This document shows positions 21,981-33,888 of a DNA stretch of 64,000 bases, in pieces. The number at the start of each line of letters is the position of its first letter. Position 1 is the first letter of the stretch. A program made the translations under genes and the position numbers. The stretch comes from Klebsormidium nitens (lineage: Eukaryota; Streptophyta; Klebsormidiophyceae; Klebsormidiales; Klebsormidiaceae), in contig DF237067.1 of NCBI GenBank assembly GCA_000708835.1, forward strand, positions 66,054 to 130,053. Direction: 5' to 3'. The notes below the pieces were generated by a model. That model ran no database searches. It saw only the letters and a list, made by a program, of their open reading frames with translations, and was not told the DNA's origin.

Positions 21981-23930
21981 CAGCACGTGTATACCGGTAT
22001 TGTATACGTACTAGCCGCAGCCCGCTGTTCTAACTTCCAACTGCCCCGGGTCGTAGCTTCGGTAGGAGCGGTTATCATAAAGGGATCCCCCTTGGCGTGG
22101 GCAAAATCCTGATCTGATCCGACCAGAAAGTTGCACAGCGGCCTGCATGTGCCACCATCGCAAAGCGAGCACTGAATCTACATTGGACAAGTATCTTATC
22201 TTCAAATTATTATCCATGAATGATGGCAATGCACTGCTGCGCCCGTGCTTACACAGGGGACCGTACTTCCTGTTATCTACCTAAATCGCGATTGGAATTG
22301 GGAGTCCAGACGATAAAAGTGGACGATCAGAGGTGATCTGGCGGACCTTGTACCGTGTACGTTGATATGAACCTCAGATGAAATCCGGCCTGTATCCTAA
22401 ATCTAGGCCTGCCAAGCTTGTTCTCTTGTTTTCGACAAACAACACTTCTTAGCATGTAAATGCACGATATAAATATTGTTATCTACGGTATAACCTAGCG
22501 CGTACTGTATTATAGGCCGGCAACAACCACGGGTCCACAACGTAAAAGTGTAGAATTCACGGTATCAGGCAACGCTCCCGCAACTCCCTCAGCTCCCGAG
22601 CTGTCCTGACTGTGGGTCGTCAGTCGCAGTTTTCAGGGCGCTGACCCAGGTCTTATGCCGAGACGCGGCGAGCGGAAGCTTGACCTTTCGAAAGTTTGTC
22701 CTGGCTCCTGATTGGCCGCCGACAATACGCGCCAATGATGGCGTCATAGTCACTATTCGCCACGGCACACAATGACAGACTAGCAAGTGTACCCCAGTAC
22801 ACTACGGTACCTCGATCAATAGGCAGTGTCAAATTTGTACCCCCATCTGGTACCATAATTCCGGGATCGATCGCAGTTCCTGGTACCTACCTCAATTGCA
22901 CCACTAGGTCCGTAATGGCACCTGCGGTGTACATAGGTACCGGCGTACAGGCACAGGGTCGCACAGCCCCGATCAAACGAAACTTGACCCCGGCCCTGGC
23001 CCCGGGCCATCACAGTGGCAACGGGCTCTCAATTCATGGCCACAGGCTGTAATTTGGTGTGAACATCGCAAAATGCACTTTTGGCACGGATTTCTGACAC
23101 GATGACAGACAGCCGGACTAGCAGCACATCCGGAAAACCGCTGTACTGCACAGAAAGGTTGCCGGGCCAAACAAACTTTTCAACGGTGAAGCTTCCGCGG
23201 AAAGGCTGGATCGACGGTAGGGATGAGAAGGCCAATTTTCAACCTACAGCCAATTTTGTTTTTTGCCCCTTTGTCCATGATTGAGGTAGTTTGTACGTCG
23301 TACGGTCCGCTCCTTTCCGGCCGGAGCGACCGTACACTTATGAACGATTACCGTACGTAAGCATAATGCATGCATGGCCGACAAGCTGCACAGTTAGCAA
23401 GTCCGGGACTCCGGGGCCCCCGGTTTCGGATAGCGAGTACCTACTGAAAGCCGCGAGTCGTGACTCCAGTGGCCGTGCAAAGTGCGCCTAGGTTGAACGC
23501 AGCCGACAGACCATCCATCCAACTACAGTCGGTAGATACGTATACCTAATACCGTAGACTGAAACGAGGGCACTACTCAGGAACCGGGTAGAAGCACGAG
23601 TAACGATCAGCCTGAGTTCAATGGATCGTTTGGAACGTACTATACCTAGGTAGGTTTACCGTTCAATGTTGTCATCATGTTATCATCTTGCAATGTTGTA
23701 TTATTATGTTGAAATATTGGATTTAGCTTCGTCGAAGCCAGCTACCACACCGGTACCGGTACCACCAAGCGTAGGTACCTACTTGCTTTTATTCACCTAC
23801 CTACATAGGTATAGCTGGCTGAAAAAGCTCGGAGAGCCGAGGCAAGTGTACTTCAGATGGGCCGACAGGGGGAAGACATGCAAGCAAGCTCTTGTAGGAA
23901 TACCCGGCACATCAAGTGATCCTGCATTTG
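21981..23930. promoter_or_regulatory. GTAC-rich upstream region of DUR3 copy 1
   Basis: No gene is seen. The palindrome GTAC recurs very often, frequently inside GGTACC, CGTACG or TGTACA. By eye there are more than 20 in under 2 kb, several times the chance rate. Examples lie near 22000, 22350, 22790-22960, 23290-23350 and 23755-23800, where CACCGGTACCGGTACCACC contains two. GTAC is the core bound by SBP-domain factors (CRR1 in Chlamydomonas, SPL in plants). A regulatory role here is inference; the second DUR3 copy has a similar region. Confidence 0.4.
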
Positions 23931-26164
23931 AGTTTCTCTTTGTGCTGCCACAACCTGCATTTGGCGCTGCGGTTTGGCGGACGCGCTCCTCCTCACCAGA
24001 CGTCGCTGACAGCCCCAGTCCGCCGGCTGCGTCGCCGCGCTCGCCACCATGGTGTGCCCTCCCGATGGCATTGGCCTGGCCAAGTACTACACAGAGATGG
24101 CCTATGGCTCCTGCATGAGGCAGGCGTCCTTCTTTGAGAACAAGAACATCCTGTCCCTCGGGTTTGGCTACGCGGTTGTGCTCGGGCTGGGGCTCTTCTT
24201 TGCTGTCTTCACAGCAGCTTTGGTAAGTTGCGCTGTGCTCTCTTGCATATCGAAGCAGTCTTGCCTCTTTCTTGTCTGCGGGTTTACGACGTGCAGGCCA
24301 TTGCGAACACAATATAGTCCAGCTTAATATGGGACGCAAAGAAATCCCTCCGAGGTCAGCCCCAGGGGGACTAGCTCCGCTGGCACTGGTACTTTTGTTC
24401 GACCCCTCAACGCCGAGGTGGCAGACTAGTACCATAGTTAAGCAGATTTCACTACGGAGAGTGGGTGATTGGATTTGGCAACGCCCAATCATGGCCCTAG
24501 AAGGCTGTTTCTTTGGTTCTTTGTTGGATGTCAAGTGCCTTTGCTTTTTGGAACCAGCCAGGAGCCAACCCACAGCTGATGGTCCTGATGTGTTTAATGC
24601 TCATGGAAGCAATGATGCTGATTCTCCTGTGGTTACAGGTGTGGCTGGAGGAGCGGTACATTGGCACAGTGGCCTCATCTGAATGGTAGGTCATGCGTGA
24701 GCTTTTTGCAGCTCCTGCTCTGCTTGACAGTCCAGAGGTCTTTGGCAGCAACCATTTTAGTCCACTGTTAAGCAGAAGCTGAGATCTGGCAGTTAGACAA
24801 CGCCACCGTCTCTATTGTTGCAGGTTCAACACTGCAGGGCGCAGCGTCAAGACAAGTCTTACTGCAAGTGTCATTGTCTCGCAGGTATGTGCTTTGACTG
24901 CTTTGTTAGCTGAGCATTTTGTCGAGGATATCAAGTATGGCCAGCGATGCAAGCAGTATCAAAGTAGGTGTGCTGCAGAAGGGTGCTTCCAAGTTCGTTA
25001 GCAAGGGCGCAATAGAGGAATGGGGGTGTCAGCATGTAGCCAGAGGTGCTCCCGACATACTTTCTTGCCGTAGAACATCTGGCCCCCTTGCTCGCCTCTT
25101 TGCCTTCCCAGGTCACTACCCTTTGATGGTCGAGACCTTTCAATCTGGATCTAATCAAGGGATCCCTGCGATGCTGCTGATCTTGTTACTCCAGCCCGGC
25201 AAGATTGAGGCAGCTTCAAAAGAAGGCATAGCGCCCTCAAAGGTGGTTACTAACTTCTCCTTTTTCCCTTTCTTGTGGTATAGTGGACCTGGGCTGCCAC
25301 AATGTAAGTGTCTCCAGTCTCCCCTTTGTCCCTTTGTATGCAGGGTTTCTTCTCTCAAATTGATGGCTCAAAGCGTTGAGGACTGCTGCACACCTCCAGA
25401 CCATTCAATGCGAAGTTGGTGCTGATGAGGAATCAGACTGATATCCGTGAGGTCAAAAGGAAAGAACCTGTTGAACTTGATAGTGCATCCAGGATGTCAG
25501 CTGCCAGGCCTGCCTCCATTGCTGACACGTTTCCTTGACGTCTTCTCCGCAGTCTGCAGTCAGCAAACGTTGCGTGGAAGTTTGGTGAGCTCCCTTCCTT
25601 CTCCCAGTTGCTCTGGCTGGTCTTGAGCTACGACTGTGATCAACACCTCAAGCCAACTGCATTTAAACCAGACTGCAAACGGGTGAAGCATCTACTGTGG
25701 CCGAGCCTAAAAGTTGGATTCTCCTGATGCAGGGATCAGCGGACCTTTCTGGTATGCCTCAGGGGCCACCGTCTAGGTTCTGCTCTTTGGAGTGATGGCA
25801 ATCGAGATCAAAAGGAAGGCACCATCAGCTCACACCATCTGCGAGGTTGTTAGGGCAAGGTAGGGTACTCCTCCTGTTTGGAAATCCACTGAATGATTTG
25901 TGGAAGGAAGACAAGGATGCAATTGTGGATCTGGTATGAATGGAGCCATGAAATCCAAGGTCTCGGGTGGCTTTCACCAAAAATGATAGTCGATGCAGTA
26001 TGCTCTGTGGCAGGCAGTATATGAAGGGATCAATCATCGTTTCCTGAGGGCTGTTGATAAGGAGTGTAATCATTGACTATCTAACCAAGTGGAGGCATGG
26101 ATTTTGCATGCTCCTTGATGAAAACTTCTTCCTGGATCCTTACCAGTGCTTTCACTTTCTGCAG

Positions 26165-26169
26165 ATGGG
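26165..26169 (+). other. 5-nt microexon (copy 1)
   Basis: Five bases, ATGGG, sit between a CAG acceptor and a GTGAGC donor. They are needed to join exon 6 (ending GCAAG) and exon 8 (starting GACAAACG) in frame, giving Arg-Trp-Gly as in plant DUR3 proteins. The same microexon is at 41914-41918 in copy 2. Confidence 0.8.
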
Positions 26170-27420
26170 GTGAGCCTTCCTGCAGCTCCCTGGACATGTC
26201 TGGGAGAGTCGGAGGTTTCCAAGCAGTGCCTCTTCTTGTGGACCTGAACGAAGTTGCATCGAGAAAACAAGCCTCAGCTGGATTCTGCAGAGTGACTGGT
26301 GTACAGAAATCAGCTGCTTAATGTGCTTGGTTGCCCGGAGTAGTGGCTGCCTGCACTGGCTGAGAAGCGCCTTTCCCATCTTCAAGCGTATAAGCTTTTG
26401 TGGCTGCAGGACAAACGGCGCACCTTGTGTTCCTCTTCTTCTGCTTCATGACCAACTGCATCGTCACGTCCATGCTCCTGGTAAGGATCCTGGGGCGCGC
26501 TTCAATCGATTACTGGAGCGGTCAGATGCGTGCCTGCTCCTTCCGTCCTGTTCAGTTAGTGTCTTTCTAGAACAGAGAGCCCGGACGATTCAGAGCTCAG
26601 CCGCCTTGTGGTTTTGCAAGCGCACTTCAGTGCTACTGTCATCGATAAGTAAAGAATGCGAAACCTTCAGAAATTTCAACCTCAGGAACTAAAGGAACTG
26701 ATGAGAATCCTTGCTTTGACTCTTATAAGAATTCTAGTGAGAAAGGGGTCAACAAAGCTGGAGCGGTGAAGTACGACTCTAGTCTGAGTTTCTGCTGACG
26801 CACCTGCCACTTGTGCTATTTCCAGCTGGGAGGCTCCTCTGTGGTCAACGCCCTCACTGGGATGAACATCTACCTGGCCTGCTTCCTCATTGTGAGTGCC
26901 GCTGCTTCTGACGTTGCCTAGACAGTTGTCAGCTGTGCAATCCTCAAGCGACTCCGACCTTGGCGAAAAAGGCGTTGTTGCGTTCGTAGCATCCATCAAT
27001 GTTGCTGAATCTTCCGAGCGTCGATATGTTATCCAGCTGAACAACTGCTAAGATACTTTCTGGCAAACGTGCTGATTGTGTTCTTTGCATGTCCCTGCAG
27101 CCGCTGGGTGTGATCTTTTACACGCTGTCTGGCGGTCTCAAGGCCACCTTCCTGGCCAGCTACACCCACAGCATCTTCAGTAAGGCCCACGGCACTCCTC
27201 CTTGCAGCTCCTCTGGGAAGATCCCAAATCCAACAATCTCCATTTCGCGAACGGACTCGAACACGCCTGAAGAACTCGACACACGATGTCTACAATCATC
27301 GGCTGCAAGTTGTCCTTGTGCAGCTCTTCCTCGAGGACCAACAGAAGTGCAGGACTCTGTTCTTGACGCTAACGGCCGCCCTTGCGCCCCCCGTTATTGC
27401 AGTCCACGTGGCGCTGATGA

Positions 27421-27460
27421 TGTGTACACCGTGTACACATCATGTGTACACATCATCGTG
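27421..27460 (+). repeat. Short tandem expansion GTGTACACATCAT in exon 11
   Basis: Where copy 2 reads 12 bases (TTCATCTGGATC), copy 1 has 35 bases. These contain two tandem 13-mers GTGTACACATCAT next to further GTGTACACC words. The net gain of 23 bp shifts the frame. The word is built around the palindrome TGTACA, so slippage or hairpin-assisted duplication is likely. Confidence 0.8.
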
Positions 27461-27639
27461 TACACCACCGACTCCGACCTGGGCAGCCCCAAGGCCGTGT
27501 ACAACGCGCTCAAGGCGGTGGCCAGCAAGGACCGCGTCTGCACCGGCATCCCTGACGGCCACAAATGCGGCCCTGTGGCCGGCAACTACAAGGGCTCCTA
27601 CCTCACCATGCTCTCTAACGGAGGCCTCGTAAGTTGGCC

Positions 27640-28200
27640 AGGCCTTCCCAGGCCAGCAACAGCAGGCTCAAAGCCGGCACAGCATGATGAGCAGGATGCC
27701 GGCCCCAGTCTTGCCCAGCAGGTGGGTCGCCGCAGCGGGCGGAACCAGGCCGGCGCCGGCTTCGCTGACGGTGAGGGGCAGGTCGAGGGCCAAGGCGGCC
27801 AGGCCCAGGGAGGACGCCAGGGAGAAGGGCACACAAAACCAGACAAGACCGCCCAGCTGCACGAGATGAAAGGAGGAGAGCGGTCGGGCGGAGGAAAAGG
27901 GGAACCAAGCGTCATGTGCGGTGGAGAGCCTGTCAGGTGCGCACAGCCGCTGATTGAAGGGCGTTCTCTTGCAGGAGGAGTTCCTTCGATCTCGAAGGAC
28001 CGATCTCAAGAGCACGGAAGGCATTGTTTTTGGCCACAGGGGAGAGGTCGAGGGAGCCTACCAGGTAACCCTTGTGAGATGAGGACGGGCGTGCGGCGAT
28101 GGCGGACTGCCAGTAGGCGTTATCGACGAACACCGTGCCGAAGTTGCCGACGATGTTGATGATTCCGAAGATCTGCACGCGGACAGATGAGCATCATGTC
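27640..28200 (-). other. Inverted segment carrying DUR3 exons 12 and 13
   Basis: On the minus strand, 28172-28062 encodes [20 protein letters not shown] and onward, with a proper CAG acceptor before it and a GT donor after it. 27856-27675 encodes the next exon ([17 protein letters not shown] and onward). Both are co-linear with copy 2 exons 12-13 but face the opposite way to every other exon of the gene. The donor of exon 13 is missing: the sequence changes at its last codons (about 27675-27682). This places one breakpoint near 27640-27680, the other between 28173 and 28630. Confidence 0.82.
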
Positions 28201-31200
28201 CGAGGAAATGCCTGTCTGGAAGACAGCAGAGGCGTCGGGGCGTCTTTGCAATTACTGACGTGCCAGTGCGCCAAGACGAGAACAGAGTACTATTACACAA
28301 CTAACGTAACAAAAGCTCCGGGCCTTGCTGCTCAGAACGCCGGCAACTCGCCGCTCTCCTTGATTGAGGAGCACTCTCTCCCCTACGAGCTTGCCAAAGT
28401 GCATCTTTGATAGTTGGAGTAGTAAGTCTCGTATTTATGGCTGTAACAGTTCCTGCTTGTCGAACGTAGGTCGCTTTGCCTTGCATCAGCTCACGGAATG
28501 GAGACCTGGAACGCTTCTTCTCTTATCTCTTGAATCTCCGCTCGGTTATTGTCTTTCACGTCCCCTTAGGCACCTGCTGCAAACACCTTTCAGTCTCTAC
28601 CTACGTCTGATGGCTATTCTCCGTGTCTGTGCAGGGCTGTGACGTCTTCCGGTTCCGCTGAGCTGATTGCCGTGAGCTCCCTGATGACGTACGACATTTA
28701 CCGCACCTACATCAACCCCAAGGCCACCGGCAAGCAGATCCTGGCGTGCTCGCGCTACTGCGTCCTCGGCTTCGGGATGTTCATGGGAGTGCTCGCCATT
28801 GCGCTGTCAAAGGCCGGCGTCAGCCTCGGCTGGATGTAAGCCGCAAACACCCCCGTTTTGCCCCTCTCGTGACTTTTCTGATGAATCGTGTCCTCTTCAA
28901 CCGTGCCTCAGTAAGCTCCAGACCTCCGGTTTCGCATCAACATAAAGTCCCGAGGTACATTTGACTGCATACTCGCTTCGGAACCGGGCCTTTGAACGTG
29001 AACCGTTGCTTGTCACCCTTGCCCCAGGTACGAGGCCATGGGCTGCTTCATCGGGTCCGCCGTCATCCCGGTCGCCCTGCTGCTGCTGTGGAAGAAGGCC
29101 AACGCCATCGGCGCCATAGCGGGCTCCCTCATCGGCATGGTGGCTGGCGTCATCACCTGGCTCGTCGTGGCCCAGGTGGGGCTGCTCAGACCGACTCTAA
29201 AAATCGGTTTACCTTCGCATCTTCCCTTCGGCTCCAATTCTTAGCCCTTCCACACGCAAAAAGTTCACCATCAGAGAAGATGCGCACAGCGCATGTGGGT
29301 TCAGTGCCAAAACGTTTGTGAGCAGCATCAAAAGCTCGGCAAAATGACATTATCATGTTGCCAATGTTTGTCAAGATTAAGTGATGCCAGCCTCCGTTGA
29401 TATTTTGATCTACTTGTCACACAGCCTCGTTGTAATTTGCGGTTCGCCCGCCAAGGAGTGGTGCTGTCGTAGGCTGACGCTGCGCGCGCGTCGGTTTCTC
29501 CCCAGGTGCACAACGGCACGCTGGACCTGTACACGACGGGCAAGGACGGCCCCATGCTGTCGGGCAACCTGGTGGCCATCTTGTCGAGCGGCATCATCCA
29601 CATCGGATGCAGCCTCGTTTGGCCTGAGGTGCGCGCGCGCCCGCGACGTGACGGCCGTGCGGCCCAGGCTTTACCCCCGCAAAAGCCCTTGTCCTCAATT
29701 TCTCCGCCTGCTTCGGCTAAAATGTCTGCTCGCCGAAGCACATTGTTGGCCTCAGCCAATTGAAACCCATAAGGGGTCTGAAACGTAGAGCTAACTCATC
29801 CAAACGCGTTGCCTTAGCTGTATCGAAACAGCAACAGCCTCAGTCGACTTCGCTCTTCGGTTTTAACGGCGTTTGTGTGCCCCCCTCTTCCAGGACTTCG
29901 ACTTCGAGGCGACCAAGGCGATCACCATGGTGGAAAACGATGCACTGAATTTGCCCGAGGAGGAGTTTGCGCCAGAGCGCCTGAGCCACGCCAAGTGGTG
30001 GATCATCAAGTGGGGCTGCTGTTTCACGTTCGTCATGCTCGTCCTGTGGCCCCTCGCCACGCTCCCCGCGCGCGAGTTCAACCTCGGCTACTTCACCTTC
30101 TGGGGTGAGCATGCGCGCGCGCAGCCGGTTGATCGCTGCAGCTTGGAAGTGTTGCTTGAGCTCCAATGCAGTCTTGTCAACACTCCGCTACATTTTAAAT
30201 TGCTTGAGATAATTTGGAATCTGTTCAGGTTTGACGGTAATGGTTTACGTCTGGTCAAATATGGTGAGACTGGAGCCGAATCGGAGTCGCTCCGGTGTTT
30301 GGTCGCCACATTGCACGTCGATCGGTCTGATCTGCCTAGAACGGGTGCTCCTGGCAGATTGGATTCTGATGTATGCCACCCTCCGGTGTCGTGCAGTGAC
30401 GATCGTGCTGGGGTGGGGCACCATCGCGTCCGTGGTGATCATTGTGCTGCCGGTGTATGAGTCGTGGGGGGGCATCAGCATCGTGCTCAGCGGCCTCTTC
30501 ACCTCCGACATCATGTACAAGAAGATCGAGGTCAGCCATCCGCGCGCGCGCGCTCTTCGTGATGGGGCATTCTGACGCCTTCTTTGTGGCGGTGTCAGAG
30601 AGGATCAGTAACTTTAAGACGGAGGCCTGAGATGCTGTTGGAAGAAGTGACTTGGCGGAACTCAGGGTTTGGACGGGTGCTTCTCGATCCATGACTCAAA
30701 GGAGCGGGAACCCAGGGCGTCGATATATCGCTTCCTAACCGTCCACGTCACCTCTTCCAACAGCGTCCCCGAACTTGGTCCCAAACCGACTGATTCTCTG
30801 CTTGAGCTGCTCTTCGGCCTCGGCCCCAAACGACTGATTCTCCTTGAGTCTGCTCTATGCTTTGCCCAAGAGCCGATTCCTCCTTTAAAGAGACGGAAGT
30901 TCCCTGGGAGTCTCCTTTTGAAGTCGCCCTGGCTGGAGCCGCGTGTGGAGCTACTTACACCCTGTCTGACGCTTTCAGCTGCGCTGCTCTCCGCAGGCCC
31001 TGGATGCCAAGATCGACGCTATTCTACGGTCCAATCCCGAGTACGAGAAGGCCTACACGCACGTCAAGGCCAAGGAGATGTCGCCGCCCCCCAAGGATTA
31101 GGCGGAGCGCAGGCGGCGCGGGACAGTCAGTATCGGTGTTGTCTTTTTGAGAATTCGCAATGAACTCCAAACGCGGAGGACGGGTGCCTCGTTAAGTAAC

Positions 31201-31625
31201 TAGTAGTGTTCTATAGGTGGTCGTGCATCAGGTACGCAAGTTATATATCCCGAAAAGGGCGACGCGGCCTTTGATTCTCAGCGGGAGGCGTTGTCGAGCT
31301 CGAGGTAGCAGCTTTGAGCAGGGATGTAAGGGCGTAAAGAGTCCCGAAACATTCGAATGGCAGCTGTGATAGCTAGCGAATGAAAGTCACGGCAGATTCA
31401 ACAGCACGTTGATGCGGAAAGAGCCCGCATTCACGAGAGTCTCGTATAAGAGACGTTATGGGTCCGCCAAATTGTTGCAGCGCTGTTTATCGGAATTCCA
31501 TGGGTAGAGAAGTTCTACTAGTACCGGTCGAACAAGTTAGCGTTACCGTTCTCCTAAGGCGTGAGTTCGAAGAAAGTTAGGTTCAAGGGCTCTTTACTTC
31601 GGAACCTCATTCAATGCGATCGTGG

Positions 31626-32325
31626 TCAACAATAACGATGCACTGATTTTGTTGTTGTAACAGTAGATTACCAGTCACTATAAAACAAAGCCCCGTTTGA
31701 GACTGCTGAGACCTCAGATTCCGCCCCAATAAGATCGATGCGGGTGCGTCCATGTACAGCTGTACATGGACAAACTTTAGACCGGAGGAATGTCACCACA
31801 AGGGCTTGCCGGTCTCAAGTAGGCTCATCTGAGACTCATCCAAATTCTAAGGCGGCCTTGTCCTGTTAAGCTTTGCATCTGATTCGTGGTCGAGCGGCAC
31901 AGCCATGAAAAGTACATTAACCGGCCGATGTCAACAAGACTACACTATCATCTCAATCAGAATGAGCATCTAAATCGTTCGATATGAATTCTATACTTCA
32001 TGCGCGTGCGGAACAACGAGACATCATCGAATGATGCGCATGGTTATTATTTTATGTATTAATCAGCCAATGAGTAATCGAATGAAGTCCTCATAAAAGC
32101 AAGCTCTTATAAAACCTGTTGACGAACCGAGGGGTATGTGAACCTCACGTGACCGCGTAATTTGTTAAGCCTCGTGGCACCAATCCTCGTTGTTTCTCGT
32201 TGGTTACTGAATTCTGCCGTTATCTGAAACACGAGCTGGACCAAAGGTAGACATTGTACGTCAATGGTCATGCTATAAAATTCTCCAGATCTACTTAATC
32301 CACAAGCATCCCCGCTGCCTAGCTC
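31626..32325. other. Intergenic, nothing recognised
   Basis: AT-rich stretches dominate, for example around 32020-32110. No frame with protein similarity or exon signals is visible. A GTACAGCTGTAC palindrome lies near 31753. Confidence 0.4.
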
Positions 32326-33888
32326 ATGATCTGTAAAATGAAACTTGCAGGTTCAGGAGCGTCTGGACCCCATATGGATTTGAGTCGTATTCTGAAAGTA
32401 TGCGGGGACGACTTTGAAGAGCTGGGCACTGTGAGAGCATGGCAGTCTTTTGCACGCGCGGTAAACAGGAGCACAGTTGAAGTTTTTCCAGTGGATCCCA
32501 ACATTTTTCACTGCTCAAACCCTTTCACTTCTGCACAAGGCTCAAGTAGTCTCTGCAATTGAAATCCGTCTGATGAAAAAACAATCTGTCCTGGCAACCT
32601 CCGGCGTCACTTTCCACGCCGGAACCTCGCACCACAGATCTCAACCCCGTCAATCCAGGTTTGAGTGGTTTTTTTTAAAAGGAACTCGTCAGCACATTAC
32701 TTCTCTCATAGAGAACGGATCCTTTCTCGCCCTCACCATTAGGACCTAATGTCTAAATCCCTTGAAGCCAGGCGCACTGCCACGGAACACAAGTACAGAA
32801 CTCTGCCGAGCACGCCGAGCTGTTCCGATCAGTCTTGGAAGGACGTACTGACCAGGACAATGTCGAAGACAGTCCATTTGGGACAGCCTCCGTCGAACGT
32901 ACCGCTGAGTCTGTCAGAAACCGGAGCTGCTTCGGTCAGTCTCAGAAGAGTTCGTTGAGCAATTGTCGCCCGGAAGTCGACCGGGAAAGACCGGAAGATT
33001 GGCGAGGTTCTGGAGCGCTCCCTTCTTCAGGAAAGAGCGGCGAACCGTTCCTCGGTTGCTCGACCGATCAACCGGGCGGCTGAGGCTCCCTCTCAGGCTT
33101 GAGCTCCGCGACTAACCATGGCAAAAGCACCCGGCTCAATCACCCAGGCTCTGGGGTGGAAGTTTCAGAAAAAATAGAGGTGAGCTTGCAGGAGAAGCGC
33201 GCACAGGCGAGTGAGGTTACGAGCCAGCCGATCGATCGACAGGCCACCCCGGCAGCTAAAGGCCCCTTCCCTGATTTTAGTCCGCTAATAATCAGGGCAA
33301 AAGTGCTAGACAATGTCAGCTGGGCTCGGAGAAAGCTGCCTCGGGCGATTCAGAGGCGAGATCGCAGGAGAAGCGCGCGCACGCGACTGACCTTACGAGC
33401 CAGCCGGAAGCCCCCCGACCGGATACCGGCAAACGCTTGAGCAGTACGGAAGAAGCCCCGGTTTGCCAGCAGTCATGCCTGGGAGAATCTCCAGCCGCGT
33501 GAAGAACCAAAGAGAAAGGAGTTGCTTTCGAGTCTCTCCAGAAAATTTCGTTGCTAACGTGGGCTTGGTTCGTTGGGCTGGGAAGACGCGGCCGCGTCGC
33601 GCCTCACGGCCGGCAGTCCAAACGCGCGCGCTTCAAAATATGCGCTCCATGAGAAGGAGCACGATCACCGGCTCTCCATCTGCTACGGAAAGAGGGGTCT
33701 CCGTCATCAGAGGCGCGTTATCAGTGCCCATTCAGGGGTGGATCAGAAGCGAAATTGAGTGAGGTTGTGGAGAGCGGGACCGGAGCCAAAAGCGGCGAAG
33801 TTTCTGTGCGGAGCGGAAAGCTTGAGATCACAGAACCGGAAGGGACAGCGGAATCCGTTGGGAGCTATCGATGGGCTAAAATTTCAAA
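32326..33888. other. Coding-like but fragmented DNA, unrecognised
   Basis: Several short plus-strand frames (32326-32562, 32749-32958, 33099-33440) have the composition of a hydrophilic Ser/Glu/Arg-rich protein, but none is long and none resembles a known family. A 43-bp imperfect direct repeat within it (33188-33230 and 33364-33406) falls in two different frames, which fits a decayed repeat-containing gene better than a live one. It could also be part of an unrecognised spliced gene. Confidence 0.3.
33188..33406 (+). repeat. 43-bp imperfect direct repeat, 176 bp period
   Basis: Copies at 33188-33230 and 33364-33406 match at about 38 of 43 positions; both start GCAGGAGAAGCGCGC and end TTACGAGCCAGCCG. 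In the coding-like frame each encodes a QEKRA-x-A...TSQP type segment. The 176-bp spacing is not a multiple of three, so the frames of the two copies differ. Confidence 0.6.

Larger units (their letters stand above)
24049..31101 (+). pseudogene. DUR3: DUR3 urea symporter, copy 1, broken by nonsense, frameshift and internal inversion
   Basis: Sodium:solute symporter family gene with the exon plan of copy 2. Exons: 24049-24222, 24639-24685, 24824-24884, 25284-25303, 25553-25584, 25733-25859, 26165-26169, 26410-26480, 26826-26891, 27101-27179, 27403-27628, then two inverted exons, 28635-28835, 29028-29175, 29506-29628, 29894-30104, 30397-30530, 30997-31101. Three lesions are visible. Exon 6 has TAG at 25774-25776 where copy 2 has CAG. 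Exon 11 has 23 extra bases made of GTGTACACATCAT units, shifting the frame. Exons 12 and 13 lie on the minus strand (28172-28062 and 27856-27675). Splice sites and the rest of the coding sequence are well preserved, so loss was late or some exons are still constrained. A truncated product up to exon 6 is the most that normal splicing could give. Confidence 0.85.
23930..31625 (+). repeat. Segmental duplication, unit 1 (DUR3 pseudogene unit)
   Basis: The block matches 39600-47325 in the same orientation. Similarity begins about 100 bp before the start codon (shared GACGCGCTCCTCC and CTGCGTCGCCGCGC words) and covers all 19 exons. It goes about 500 bp past the stop (shared GGTGGTCGTGCATCAGGTACG and GCAGATTCAACAGCA). 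Introns have diverged strongly while exons remain close, so the duplication is not recent. The spacer between units is about 8 kb. Confidence 0.8.

Noticed and set aside
27089-28159. 356-codon plus-strand open frame in DUR3 copy 1
   Set aside because: It runs through exon 10, an intron and the frameshifted exon 11, then antisense to the inverted exons; its openness is accidental.
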